Assembly: GCA_900548135.1 (NCBI GenBank)
Contig: URJC01000026.1
Span: 1-15,655 of the forward strand
Length of the DNA: 15,655 nt
DNA from: an uncultured Odoribacter sp.
GTDB taxonomy: Bacteria > Bacteroidota > Bacteroidia > Bacteroidales > Marinifilaceae
Direction of reading: 5' to 3'
Both the position numbers and the translations under genes were made by a program. Positions 7,689 through 15,425 of the stretch are shown here, piece by piece. Position 1 is the first letter of the stretch; each line of letters opens with the position of its first letter. A model generated the notes under the pieces. The model did no database searches. It had not been told where the DNA came from and saw only the letters and a program-made list of their open reading frames with translations.

Positions 7689-9497
7689 CTAAACTTCCAA
7701 ATTCTCCTGAGAAAAACGACTCAATATCGTATCATCATTTATTTCTTTAGAAAGGGATTCGATTGTTGACATTGGCACATCAAATAAATCTAATATCAGC
7801 AAACCATCCAGACACATATTAAATTTGGGATCAATATTAAAACCAATAATCCGTCCATTTAAAGAAATATATTTTTTTAACAAAATCGGCAATTTATCAC
7901 TCGATGGCTCTATGTCACCAATAAATTTATCCAGAGCCGATATGTCATTCCCGGAAGCTTCTACCATGACATCCACATCCGGATCATTCGTTTCCACCCG
8001 GTATTTACAACGCGGAGTGATATAAGCCGCCAGTTCAGCCTCCCAATGATTACGCATAATAAATTTCATAATCAATTCTTTGGAAACATCAGTATATTTC
8101 CCGCTTATTGTCACCGGACCAATCAAATAACGGTATTCCGGATTTTTTATCAGAAAATACAGTATTCCTTTCCACAACATAAATAATGGCAGAGGTTTTC
8201 GCTGATATTCCTCGACAATAAAAGAACGTCCCAATTCAATTGATTCGTACAATACCGGCAACATATCCTTACGAATCTTAAACAAAGTATTAATGTAAAA
8301 CCCCTTTACTCCATAACGGTCGATAATGTCTTTTCCTTTTCCCACCCGATAAGCACCAACAATACGGTTAGCATCGTTATCCCAGATAAACAGATGATAA
8401 TAATATAAATCAAACTCGTCTAAATCAATACTCCGGTTTGTACCTTCCCCGACAGCCCGGAAAGTCACCTCCCGCAAACGTCCGATCTCATTCAAAATAT
8501 TGGGGATTTTCATAGTAGGAGCACAATACACCGAATAATTCTTCATAGTAAAAAGCAGATAATCCTCCCGAATTCCCTCTACCTCTTTCTCCAGGACCTC
8601 AACAGCAATCTCGGTAGCAATCGGTTCCGCTTTTTTTTCTGCCTTCTGAGACTTCAGGAAAAACTTCTTTACCTCCAAAGAAGAACCTAACAAATAAGTT
8701 TTTGCCCGTAAAAACTTACCATATTGTATCATGTCCGAAAAAGAACGCTGAACCTCAACGGCTATTGGGTTACCTATCCTCAATTTAATCACCCGGTTTT
8801 TCTTGTTCAAAAGCTCTGAAGGTAATTTCACTGTACGCAACATAGGATGAATCAACCCCAACAATTGAAAAAACATACTGTTAGATCCTTTAAAATAAAT
8901 CGGAATAACAGGTACATTTGCTTTACGGATCAATTTGAGAACAGAAGTACTCCATTCCTTATCTTCCACCGAATTAGAATCTGCCTGATAAGCTGATACT
9001 TCTCCTGCAGGAAACAATCCAAGCGGTCTACCATCAGCCAAATGACGTAACGCTTCTTTTATTCCACCGGCACTGGATATATCTTTACGATTTTCAAAAG
9101 GATTTACTCCTAAAAAATAATCCTTAATCGGTTCTATTCTTTTCAGCAAGAAATTGGCCATCACCTTATAATCGGGACGAATCTTACTCAACAACTTAAT
9201 CAATATAATTCCATCCAACCCTCCGAAAGGATGATTGGAGACAGTAATAAAAGCCCCTGTTAACGGAATTTTTTGTAAATCTTCTTCATTCACCTCAATG
9301 GTCACCCCCAAAGCTTCTATTAAATGTTCCAGGAAAGCTTCCGGATTTTCATCATAAACATCTGAATACAACTTATTAATTTTATTCAGACGCATGATGT
9401 ACATTACTAATTTAGCAACCAAGCTACCCCCGACTTTTCCTCCAAAACGGTTTAACTTACCTGCTGCTTTTATATCATTTGATTCTATCAGATTCAT
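7689..9497 (-). CDS. Fused PlsC-like O-acyltransferase / GNAT N-acyltransferase (ornithine- or glycine-lipid synthase type)
   Basis: Two acyltransferase halves lie in one 602-residue chain. The N-terminal half (about 60-270) is a PlsC/LPLAT-type domain of the 'putative hemolysin' subgroup, with NHPFGGLDG at residues 88-96 (His89, Asp95) and the substrate motif FPAGEVS at 162-168. The C-terminal part (about 315-520) resembles the OlsB/hemolysin GNAT domain: VTFRAVGEG, IVGAYRVGKGKDI, IELGRSFIVEEYQ and LFMLWKGI. This order is that of OlsF, described in Serratia and Flavobacterium, where the C-terminal half N-acylates an amino acid and the N-terminal half O-acylates the product. In Bacteroides thetaiotaomicron the equivalent functions are split over two genes (glsB and glsA) making glycine lipids. 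The product here is probably a membrane amino-acid lipid with glycine or ornithine as head group; the sequence does not say which. It lies between the DUF721 gene and LysE. Confidence 0.85.
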   Translation of the reverse strand: MNLIESNDIKAAGKLNRFGGKVGGSLVAKLVMYIMRLNKINKLYSDVYDENPEAFLEHLIEALGVTIEVNEEDLQKIPLTGAFITVSNHPFGGLDGIILIKLLSKIRPDYKVMANFLLKRIEPIKDYFLGVNPFENRKDISSAGGIKEALRHLADGRPLGLFPAGEVSAYQADSNSVEDKEWSTSVLKLIRKANVPVIPIYFKGSNSMFFQLLGLIHPMLRTVKLPSELLNKKNRVIKLRIGNPIAVEVQRSFSDMIQYGKFLRAKTYLLGSSLEVKKFFLKSQKAEKKAEPIATEIAVEVLEKEVEGIREDYLLFTMKNYSVYCAPTMKIPNILNEIGRLREVTFRAVGEGTNRSIDLDEFDLYYYHLFIWDNDANRIVGAYRVGKGKDIIDRYGVKGFYINTLFKIRKDMLPVLYESIELGRSFIVEEYQRKPLPLFMLWKGILYFLIKNPEYRYLIGPVTISGKYTDVSKELIMKFIMRNHWEAELAAYITPRCKYRVETNDPDVDVMVEASGNDISALDKFIGDIEPSSDKLPILLKKYISLNGRIIGFNIDPKFNMCLDGLLILDLFDVPMSTIESLSKEINDDTILSRFSQENLEV

Positions 9498-9548
9498 TAC
9501 ATTCAGAATTACCTAATTATAAAGCCACATATCCATCACTTTCCTGCC

Positions 9549-9839
9549 CTACCTTATTATGATCTCTTTCACAACTTCTTTTCCAACTTTATCATTCAAA
9601 GCTTTCGTTAACCCTTCTTTTACCATCATCATTTCATTCTTTACAACTGCAGATGTAAAAGTCACAAAAAGCTTACCATCTATGACATTCAGACTTTTTG
9701 TCCGGGAAGCAATCATTTGTCCAACCACTTCAGGCCAAATCTCACAGACCTCATGCTCCTTAAATGGTTGTTCCAGTCCCATTTGTCTCAACACCTGATC
9801 CACAAGTTCGTCTAATTTTCGGGTCTTCCCTTCTTTCAT
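9549..9839 (-). CDS. DUF721 (DciA-like) protein
   Basis: This 96-residue protein is a short DUF721 member. It opens with the family pattern KLDELVDQVLRQMGLEQPF, then WPEVVGQMIASRTKSLNVIDGKLFVTF and a basic end. In other bacteria the DUF721 protein DciA helps load the replicative helicase DnaB. The Bacteroidota form is only the core domain. Placement next to recF fits a replication/repair neighbourhood, but 184 bp separate the two genes. It is followed after 51 bp by the acyltransferase gene with no clear promoter between, so it may be first in that operon. No Shine-Dalgarno sequence is visible. Confidence 0.88.
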   Translation of the reverse strand: MKEGKTRKLDELVDQVLRQMGLEQPFKEHEVCEIWPEVVGQMIASRTKSLNVIDGKLFVTFTSAVVKNEMMMVKEGLTKALNDKVGKEVVKEIIIR

Positions 9840-9850
9840 AATTTATTTTG

Positions 9851-9858
9851 CAAATATA
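9851..9858 (-). promoter_or_regulatory. -7-like element before the DUF721 gene
   Basis: The minus strand reads TATATTTG, a perfect TAnnTTTG, ending 11 bp before the ATG at 9839. Transcription from it would give a leader of only a few bases. No good TTTG lies 19-21 bp upstream. Weak support. Confidence 0.3.
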
Positions 9859-10023
9859 ATACCTTAATCAAAAATTACTACATTTTAAAATAATGATTAG
9901 TGACCATTTTGTCTCTGGAGACTTCGTTTAGGCCCACTACAACGATTCGTTTTCTATCTTTATTGAGTCACGTCTCGTCCATCGTTACTTTTCTGTGCAC
10001 TGAAACCTTACAGGAATTCTTGC

Positions 10024-11121
10024 TCAGGATATCACTCTCCCATCAACAACAGTGAACAACCGGTAATCACATGCCTGTTGTCTCAGTATTTCATCGATAT
10101 GTTCCCGATTCGTATCTGTCATAAAGACCTGACCAAAAAGTTCCCCTCCGACAATATTAACAATTTGCCCCACCCGATCTGCATCCAGTTTATCAAAAAT
10201 ATCATCCAGCAATAAAAGTGGTTTCACTCCACTCATCCGGTACAACCAAGCATATTGCGCTAATTTCAAGGCTATCAGGAAAGTTTTTTTCTGTCCTTGT
10301 GATCCGGTTTTCTTTACCGGATATTTGCCCAGATTCAAAACCAAATCATCCCGATGTATCCCAACAGTTGTATAGGTTAATGCCCGGTCTTTTTCAAAAG
10401 CAGCCTGCAAACCTGCCAACAATGCACCGGAAGCAACTGAAGGTTTATAACTCAATTCAACTTCCTCACGCCCCAAAGACAACTGCTCATAATAAGACTG
10501 AAAAACAACAGTAAACTCTTGCAAAAAATTCATTCTTCCTTGCATGATACGTTCCCCATTTTCTGCCAGCTGTTCATTCCAAATATCCAGTATTTCCAAA
10601 TCCAGTCTTTTTCCCTCTCCCGTCTTCAACAAAGCATTTCGCTGTACTAACGCCTTATTATAACGGATCAACTGATACAAATAATTTCGGTCACACTGGC
10701 TGATAATCCCATCTACTAATTTCCGTCTTTCTTCACTTCCGCCATCTATCAACACAACATCTTCGGGCGAAATCATCACCAATGGCAATAAACCAATGTG
10801 TTCGGATAATTTCTCATATACCTTCTGATTCTTCTTGAATACTTTTTTCTGGCCCCGCTTCACCCCGCAATATATATCGATTTTCTCATCCTCCCGGGAA
10901 TATTTCCCCTGGACAACATAAAAAGGTTCACTATGTCGGATATTCTGGGAATCTGACAAATTAAAATAACTTTTACACATCGAAAGATGGTAAATGGCAT
11001 CTAATATATTCGTTTTTCCAACCCCATTTTTTCCTACAAAACAATTAAAACCCGCAGTAAACGTTAAATCCGCCTCAGCAATATTTTTAAAATTGATAAT
11101 ATTTAATTCATTTAGTGTCAT
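10024..11121 (-). CDS. recF: DNA replication and repair protein RecF
   Basis: RecF is an SMC/ABC-like ATPase that, with RecO and RecR, loads RecA at single-strand gaps and stalled forks. The sequence opens with the RecF pattern LNELNIINFKNIAEADLTF. Walker A is GKNGVGKT at residues 30-37. The ABC-type signature lies in KKTGSQGQKKTFLIALKLAQ around residue 270. Walker B with the catalytic acidic pair is PLLLLDDIFDKLD, followed by QVFMTDTN. The length of 365 aa is normal and all ATPase motifs are intact. It is divergent from the TPR gene and has its own promoter. dnaA, dnaN and gyrB are not in the window, so this is not the classical dnaA-dnaN-recF cluster. Confidence 0.95.
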   Translation of the reverse strand: MTLNELNIINFKNIAEADLTFTAGFNCFVGKNGVGKTNILDAIYHLSMCKSYFNLSDSQNIRHSEPFYVVQGKYSREDEKIDIYCGVKRGQKKVFKKNQKVYEKLSEHIGLLPLVMISPEDVVLIDGGSEERRKLVDGIISQCDRNYLYQLIRYNKALVQRNALLKTGEGKRLDLEILDIWNEQLAENGERIMQGRMNFLQEFTVVFQSYYEQLSLGREEVELSYKPSVASGALLAGLQAAFEKDRALTYTTVGIHRDDLVLNLGKYPVKKTGSQGQKKTFLIALKLAQYAWLYRMSGVKPLLLLDDIFDKLDADRVGQIVNIVGGELFGQVFMTDTNREHIDEILRQQACDYRLFTVVDGRVIS

Positions 11122-11159
11122 TCATAAAACGATTTCATCCTACCCGGGGTTGTCTGGTA

Positions 11160-11192
11160 CAAAATTAGTCTTTTTTCTGGTAATGTTCCAAA
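11160..11192 (-). promoter_or_regulatory. Promoter of recF
   Basis: The minus strand shows TTTG (complement of 11189-11192), a 21-bp spacer and TAATTTTG (complement of 11160-11167). Every defined base of TTTG-N19-21-TAnnTTTG is matched. Transcription would start about 30 nt upstream of the recF ATG at 11121. Confidence 0.65.
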
Positions 11193-11277
11193 AGTTCATG
11201 TAATCGTAAATAAATTACAAACTTCTTCTGATTTTCCACTTCATCATAACTTTTAATACAGTACATGTAAAGCTTGC

Positions 11278-11312
11278 AACTACTTACCTGATAACCTGAA
11301 ACTGCTAACTAA
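11278..11312. repeat. Possible degenerate 7-bp periodic array
   Basis: Consecutive 7-mers AACTACT, TACCTGA, TAACCTG, AAACTGC and TAACTAA share A at position 2, mostly C at position 4 and otherwise drift. The match is weaker than in the other two arrays. It lies between the divergent recF and TPR genes, upstream of both promoters. Confidence 0.35.
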
Positions 11313-11320
11313 AAATAACC

Positions 11321-11337
11321 CGGCTTTAAAAAAGCCG
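11321..11337. repeat. Inverted repeat in the recF/TPR divergent region
   Basis: CGGCTTT (11321-11327) and AAAGCCG (11331-11337) form a perfect 7-bp stem with an AAA loop. It could form a hairpin on either strand. Neither side has a convincing T-tract, and no transcript is expected to end here, because both flanking genes are transcribed away. It may be an operator-like site or a relic; it ends 8 bp upstream of the TPR -33 element. Confidence 0.55.
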
Positions 11338-11344
11338 TCTGATA

Positions 11345-11375
11345 TTTCGATATTTAATTAAAAAAGCTAATTTTG
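11345..11375 (+). promoter_or_regulatory. Promoter of the TPR gene
   Basis: TTTC (11345-11348), a 19-bp spacer and TAATTTTG (11368-11375) match TTTG-N19-TAnnTTTG with one mismatch in the -33 element. The leader to the ATG at 11412 would be about 30 nt. Confidence 0.6.
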
Positions 11376-11411
11376 CACGCTATTAGAAAGTATATTTAAT
11401 TATTTACAGAT

Positions 11412-12101
11412 ATGTCAAAAGATCAGAAAAAAAAGGAAGATGGTTTTGAGCAACTTGAAGATGCATTAACCAATGGTGAGCAATTTATTGAAAAAAACCA
11501 GAAAATGATTGTCAATATCGTCATTGCCCTGATTATCATTATCGGAGCTTATTTTGGTTACAATAAATTCATTTCTGAACCCAAAGCTACTGAAGCTGCC
11601 AATCAGATATTCGGTGCCCAAAATTATTTTGAAAGAGATTCTTTCAATCTAGCTCTTAATGGAGATGGTAATACTTTAGGATTCATCGAAATTATAGACA
11701 AATACGGATCAACACCTTCGGGAAATTTGGCAAACTATTATGCTGGTTTGTCTTATCTTTATACAGGAGATTACCAGAATGCAATCAAATACCTGAATAA
11801 ATTTTCTTCCGAGGATTTACTAATGGCCAATATGGCGATTGCAAATATCGGTGATGCTTATATGCAATTAGGCGAATACAAAAAAGCTGCCGAATATTAT
11901 AAGAAAGCTGCGGCTTCTAAAGTAAATGATTTTTCAACTCCGATGTTTTTAATGAAAAACGGATTAGCACTAGAAAAAGCCGGAGATTATAGCGCAGCTT
12001 TAAAAAGTTACGAACAGATTGAAAAAGACTTTCCCTCTTCAACGGAGGCCCGGGATATAGAAAAATATATCGAACGAGCCCAGTTAAATCTGAAAAAATA
12101 A
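11412..12101 (+). CDS. Membrane-anchored tetratricopeptide-repeat protein
   Basis: This 229-residue protein has a charged cytoplasmic N-terminus (MSKDQKKKEDGFEQLEDAL), one transmembrane helix at about residues 32-50, and a periplasmic part made of TPR helices. TPR-like units are visible at about 108-140 (NYYAGLSYLYTGDYQNAIKY), 142-175 (IGDAYMQLGEYKKAAEYYKK) and 180-213 (NGLALEKAGDYSAALKSYEQ). The layout resembles YfgM-type anchored TPR proteins, which assist periplasmic protein folding with the Sec translocon. That is an analogy, not proof. It has its own promoter and a strong terminator directly after the stop, so it is monocistronic. Confidence 0.88.
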   Translation: MSKDQKKKEDGFEQLEDALTNGEQFIEKNQKMIVNIVIALIIIIGAYFGYNKFISEPKATEAANQIFGAQNYFERDSFNLALNGDGNTLGFIEIIDKYGSTPSGNLANYYAGLSYLYTGDYQNAIKYLNKFSSEDLLMANMAIANIGDAYMQLGEYKKAAEYYKKAAASKVNDFSTPMFLMKNGLALEKAGDYSAALKSYEQIEKDFPSSTEARDIEKYIERAQLNLKK

Positions 12102-12129
12102 AAAAAAGCCCCGTCTCCGGGGCTTTTTT
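12102..12129 (+). terminator. Rho-independent terminator after the TPR gene
   Basis: The stem GCCCCG/CGGGGC (12108-12113, 12118-12123) with a TCTC loop is flanked by an A-run on the left and six T on the right. It starts immediately after the TAA stop. The A and T flanks make it symmetrical, so it would also stop any leftward transcript leaking past korB. Confidence 0.93.
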
Positions 12130-12337
12130 AATCCCTTCTTACTACTTTACAGGTAACGGCTTTTCGTCGTGTGTATACTTTTGATAATTGTCCACCCGAA
12201 TCCGTCAATTGAAATAATTTTAGTAAACCTGTTGAAACAAGCTGCAGAATCCTGAAAGCAACCAGACAGCCTACAAGAAAATAGTAATCATGGAGACCGG
12301 TATACTTTATCAGTTTTAGAACGCTAAAAAGATGCAA
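12128..12337 (-). other. Doubtful small open frame (69 aa, possible membrane peptide or gene remnant)
   Basis: An open frame on the minus strand fills the gap between the korB terminator and the TPR terminator. Its middle is hydrophobic (FLVGCLVAFRILQLVSTGLL) and its end is basic (RRKAVTCKVVRRD). Against it: its ATG lies inside the stem of the korAB terminator at 12328-12360, no promoter precedes it, and I see no family resemblance. It could be a decayed gene or chance. Confidence 0.15.
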
Positions 12338-12360
12338 CCGATTCGCTCGGTTGCATCTTT
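12328..12360 (-). terminator. Rho-independent terminator of the korAB operon
   Basis: A perfect 14-bp inverted repeat (12328-12341 and 12347-12360, key part GATGCAACCGA) encloses a 5-nt loop. On the minus strand it ends in a run of five T. It lies 37 bp beyond the korB stop at 12397, where a terminator of the leftward korA-korB transcript is expected. Confidence 0.92.
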
Positions 12361-12396
12361 CTCTTTCAAATTATTTATTTTTCAATTCTCGGCTTA

Positions 12397-13413
12397 TTAT
12401 TTCACTTCCCAAGTATCCCCACTATTCAACAAGTCCTCCATGCAGCGAATCTTAGAAGTTTTCTTCACTTCTTCGATTTGGTCATCCAGAGCCTGATCAT
12501 AAGTATGGGCTTCCACATCACGAATAACACCAAGAGCCACCGGAAATTCAGGAGCCTTCATATTCACCAGCATCCAGTGTAGAAAAGGATTGGGATTATG
12601 GGCATCATGTACCAGAATGTCTTGTTCCGTGATTCCATTCTTACCAATTTCAACCACTTTCAACTCTCCACTTTTAGCCAACATCAATCCTTTATCTTTA
12701 TTCTTTCCAAAAATCATAGGTTCTCCATGACGCAAAACTATCTGACGGTCATCTTTGAATTCTTTGTCAGTGACAGCAACATGAGCACCATCTGCAAAAA
12801 TTACACAATTCTGTAAAACCTCTACCACTGAAGTTCCTTTATGCCTGACAGCTTCTTCCAGAATCTCTGCAGTAAGATTTACGCTGGTATCAATGGAACG
12901 GGCGAAAAATTTTCCCTGGGCACCGATGCAAAGTTCACCCGGATTAAACGGATGTTCGATCGTACCATAAGGAGAAGTTTTAGTTTTGGTACCCAATTTA
13001 GTCGTAGGAGAATATTGACCTTTCGTTAAACCATAAATTTCATTATTAAATAACAGAATCGTTATATCTACATTTCGCCGGATAGCATGAATAAAATGGT
13101 TACCACCGATAGCCAATGCATCACCGTCACCTGAAATCTGCAATATATTTAATTTCCGGTTAGCATTCTTTGCACCGGAAGCAATAGCAGCAGCACGTCC
13201 ATGAATCGTATGGAATCCATAAGTATTCATATAATACGGGAAACGGGAAGAACACCCGATACCTGAAATTACCGCCCATGACTCTTTGGGATAGCCCAAT
13301 TCAGCCATAGCCTTCTGCACAGAATTAATGATACCGTGATCACCGCAACCCGGACACCACCTTATTTCCTGATCGCTCTTAAAATCTTTAGGAGTATATT
13401 TAATTTCGCTCAT
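12397..13413 (-). CDS. korB: 2-oxoacid:ferredoxin oxidoreductase, beta subunit (KorB type)
   Basis: This is the thiamine-diphosphate subunit of the enzyme that decarboxylates a 2-oxoacid (probably 2-oxoglutarate) to an acyl-CoA and reduces ferredoxin. Likely [4Fe-4S] ligands are Cys20 and Cys23 (WCPGCGDH), Cys54 (GIGCSS) and Cys203 (LQNCVIF). The ThDP/Mg motif runs from GDGDALAIGGNH (95-106) to NNEIYGLTKGQ (123-133). KTKTSPYGTIEHPFNP is typical of KorB. I chose the ATG at 13413 (338 aa). An upstream ATG at 13461 would add 16 residues without conservation, and that stretch begins in the heptamer array. It lies 57 bp after korA and ends before a strong terminator. Confidence 0.92.
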   Translation of the reverse strand: MSEIKYTPKDFKSDQEIRWCPGCGDHGIINSVQKAMAELGYPKESWAVISGIGCSSRFPYYMNTYGFHTIHGRAAAIASGAKNANRKLNILQISGDGDALAIGGNHFIHAIRRNVDITILLFNNEIYGLTKGQYSPTTKLGTKTKTSPYGTIEHPFNPGELCIGAQGKFFARSIDTSVNLTAEILEEAVRHKGTSVVEVLQNCVIFADGAHVAVTDKEFKDDRQIVLRHGEPMIFGKNKDKGLMLAKSGELKVVEIGKNGITEQDILVHDAHNPNPFLHWMLVNMKAPEFPVALGVIRDVEAHTYDQALDDQIEEVKKTSKIRCMEDLLNSGDTWEVK

Positions 13414-13445
13414 ATCAATTTCAATTTTTGAATCCGATGCCGATA

Positions 13446-13483
13446 GTCGTTCATCGTTCATGATTCGTCGTTAATCGTTAATC
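13446..13483. repeat. 7-bp tandem array across the korA stop codon and korA-korB spacer
   Basis: On the plus strand the units are GTCGTTC, ATCGTTC, ATGATTC, GTCGTTA, ATCGTTA and a partial ATC, in perfect 7-bp register over 38 bp. The consensus is (A/G)TCGTT(C/A). On the coding strand the korA end (AAC GAT TAA) is built from the repeat, so the stop codon and last residues lie inside the array. It also supplies the in-frame ATG at 13461 upstream of korB. Confidence 0.8.
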
Positions 13484-15315
13484 AATTTATTGACTTTTTC
13501 TTTCAATTCAACCACCGTAAAAGGCAAGCCAGCCACCTTATTCACTTGCCTATAATTAAACTGAGGAAATTTACTTTTCAGGTACTTAGCAAATTGACCT
13601 AAATTCAATTCGCATACAATGATCTTCTTAAAACGTGAAAATATCTCCTGAGTATTTTTAGGCAATGGATTGATGTAATTGAAATGAGCCAAACTAATAT
13701 CTTTTCCTTCAGCCCGCATGTCTTTCACAGTAGAGAACAAATGTCCATAGGTACCGCCCCAGCCGACAACCAGAATTTCTCCTCCCTCAGGATTGCCATA
13801 CACTTCTTGTTCCGGAATATCATTTGCAATACGTGCCACTTTTTCCTCACGCAAATCAGTCATGACCTGATGATTTTCGGGCACATAACTAATCGTACCC
13901 GTAAGATTCATTTTTTCCAATCCTCCAATCCGGTGTTCCAAACCTTTGGTGCCAGGCAATGCCCAGGTTCTGGCCAATGTTTCCGGGTCACGTGCATAAG
14001 GTTGATAATTATCTCCTTCTTTTGCCAGACGCAATTTTATTTCAGGCAATTTGGCCATAGAAGGAATTAACCAGGGCTGAGCTCCGTTTGCCAGGAAGCC
14101 ATCAGTCAGCAAAACTACTGGCGTCATATGTTCCAAAGCAATTTTTCCAGCCATAAAAGCATAGTCAAAGCAATTTCCGGAAGTACTGGCAGCTATCACA
14201 GGCATCGGACACTCTCCATTACGTCCGTAAAGAGCCTGCAATAAATCCGATTGTTCCGTCTTTGTTGGCAAACCTGTGGACGGACCTCCACGCTGTACAT
14301 CCACAATCACCAAAGGCAGTTCAGCCATAACAGCCAAACCGCAAGCTTCAGATTTTAATGCCAAACCCGGACCGGAAGTTGTTGTACAAGCAAAATTACC
14401 TGCATAGCTGGCTCCTATAGCAGTACAAATTCCTCCGATTTCATCTTCAGCCTGATAAGTCTTAGCTCCTAAATCACGTCGTAATGCTAATTCATGCAAA
14501 ATATCTGTAGCCGGAGTAATTGGATATGAACCGCAAAACAAAGGTAAACCAGCCTTTTCCGCAGCAGCGAGTAATCCCCAGGCTGTAGCCTTATTACCAG
14601 TAATGGTCCGGTATTTTCCTTTCTCAATTGTCGCAGGAGCCACTCTAAAATGAGTAGCTAAAGCATGAACATTAGCTGCATAATTATATCCGGCTCTCAA
14701 TACCAATTTATTGGCAGAAGCAATGGCCGGTTTTTTACCAAACTTAATATCAAAAAATGATTCAGTATGTTCTACAGATTCTTCAAACATCCAATAGATC
14801 ATCCCTAAGGCAAACATATTCTTACACCGGAGTACAGACTTCTGATCTAACCCGCTCTCTTTCAGAGCTTCAATAGTCAGTTCTGTAATTTTCACCGGGA
14901 TAACGTTATAATCTGCCAGTCCACCATCTTCCAATGGATTAGCAGTATATCCAGCTCTCTCTATATGTTTTTCATTAAAAGCATCCACATCGAGGATAAT
15001 CGTAGCTGCCTTTTTAGCCCAACGTAAATTAGCCTTCAAAGCTGCCGGATTCATCGCCACCAACACATCAGCATAATCCCCGGGAGTTGTAACATGTTCC
15101 TCTCCAATATGTACCTGAAAACCTGATACTCCCCCAACAGTACCTTGCGGAGCACGGATTTCCGCAGGATAATCTGGAAACGTTGCCACATCATTTCCAA
15201 ATAAAGCAGCTGTATCTGAAAACTGCTGCCCGGTCAATTGCATCCCGTCTCCCGAGTCGCCGGAAAAACGGATTACAACATCGTGTTTCTCGATAACTTT
15301 TGTCTCTTGACTCAT
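13471..15315 (-). CDS. korA: 2-oxoacid:ferredoxin oxidoreductase, fused gamma-alpha subunit (KorA type)
   Basis: This 614-residue chain fuses two subunits. The gamma domain (about 10-195) binds CoA and shows GDSGDGMQLTGQ at 19-30, then FPDYPAEIRAPQGTVGGVSG. The alpha (pyrimidine-binding) domain begins near 235 and includes YPITPATD at 264-271, QAEDEIGG, and QRGGPSTGLPTKTEQSDL at 341-358. With KorB it makes an alpha-gamma/beta enzyme like the 2-oxoglutarate:ferredoxin oxidoreductases of Bacteroidota and Mycobacterium. In the reductive direction it can fix CO2 onto succinyl-CoA; in the oxidative direction it supplies reduced ferredoxin. No ferredoxin-like delta subunit is encoded nearby, so a free ferredoxin must accept the electrons. 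Substrate preference (2-oxoglutarate or branched-chain 2-oxoacids) is inferred from family. It is first in the operon. Confidence 0.92.
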   Translation of the reverse strand: MSQETKVIEKHDVVIRFSGDSGDGMQLTGQQFSDTAALFGNDVATFPDYPAEIRAPQGTVGGVSGFQVHIGEEHVTTPGDYADVLVAMNPAALKANLRWAKKAATIILDVDAFNEKHIERAGYTANPLEDGGLADYNVIPVKITELTIEALKESGLDQKSVLRCKNMFALGMIYWMFEESVEHTESFFDIKFGKKPAIASANKLVLRAGYNYAANVHALATHFRVAPATIEKGKYRTITGNKATAWGLLAAAEKAGLPLFCGSYPITPATDILHELALRRDLGAKTYQAEDEIGGICTAIGASYAGNFACTTTSGPGLALKSEACGLAVMAELPLVIVDVQRGGPSTGLPTKTEQSDLLQALYGRNGECPMPVIAASTSGNCFDYAFMAGKIALEHMTPVVLLTDGFLANGAQPWLIPSMAKLPEIKLRLAKEGDNYQPYARDPETLARTWALPGTKGLEHRIGGLEKMNLTGTISYVPENHQVMTDLREEKVARIANDIPEQEVYGNPEGGEILVVGWGGTYGHLFSTVKDMRAEGKDISLAHFNYINPLPKNTQEIFSRFKKIIVCELNLGQFAKYLKSKFPQFNYRQVNKVAGLPFTVVELKEKVNKLIND

Positions 15316-15378
15316 GATTGAAATAAGTAGATTAATTATTTTAATAATCCTTTAACGCTTTGTTTTGAACGAAATTTT

Positions 15379-15392
15379 ATGTTTTAAAACAT
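15379..15392. repeat. 14-bp perfect palindrome upstream of korA (possible operator)
   Basis: ATGTTTTAAAACAT is fully self-complementary. It lies 64 bp upstream of the korA ATG and 2 bp downstream of the -7 candidate at 15395-15402, so it would cover the predicted transcription start. That is a classical repressor position. No regulator gene is in the window. Confidence 0.45.
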
Positions 15393-15394
15393 GG

Positions 15395-15425
15395 TAAAGG
15401 TAGCGAATCAAACCATCTAAACAAG
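15395..15425 (-). promoter_or_regulatory. Weak promoter candidate for korAB
   Basis: The minus strand has CTTG (complement of 15422-15425), a 19-bp spacer and TACCTTTA (complement of 15395-15402). Each element has one mismatch to the Bacteroidota consensus. The leader would be about 75 nt. Confidence 0.3.

Noticed and set aside
9910..9921. GTCTCTGGAGAC inverted repeat as recF terminator
   Set aside because: The loop would be only two bases and no T-tract follows on the minus strand.
13414..13461. Upstream start for korB adding 16 residues
   Set aside because: The stretch begins in the heptamer array and is not part of the conserved KorB N-terminus; the ATG at 13413 gives a normal start.
13684..14070. 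128-aa plus-strand open frame inside korA
   Set aside because: Antisense to a strongly conserved gene; composition is that of a reversed frame.
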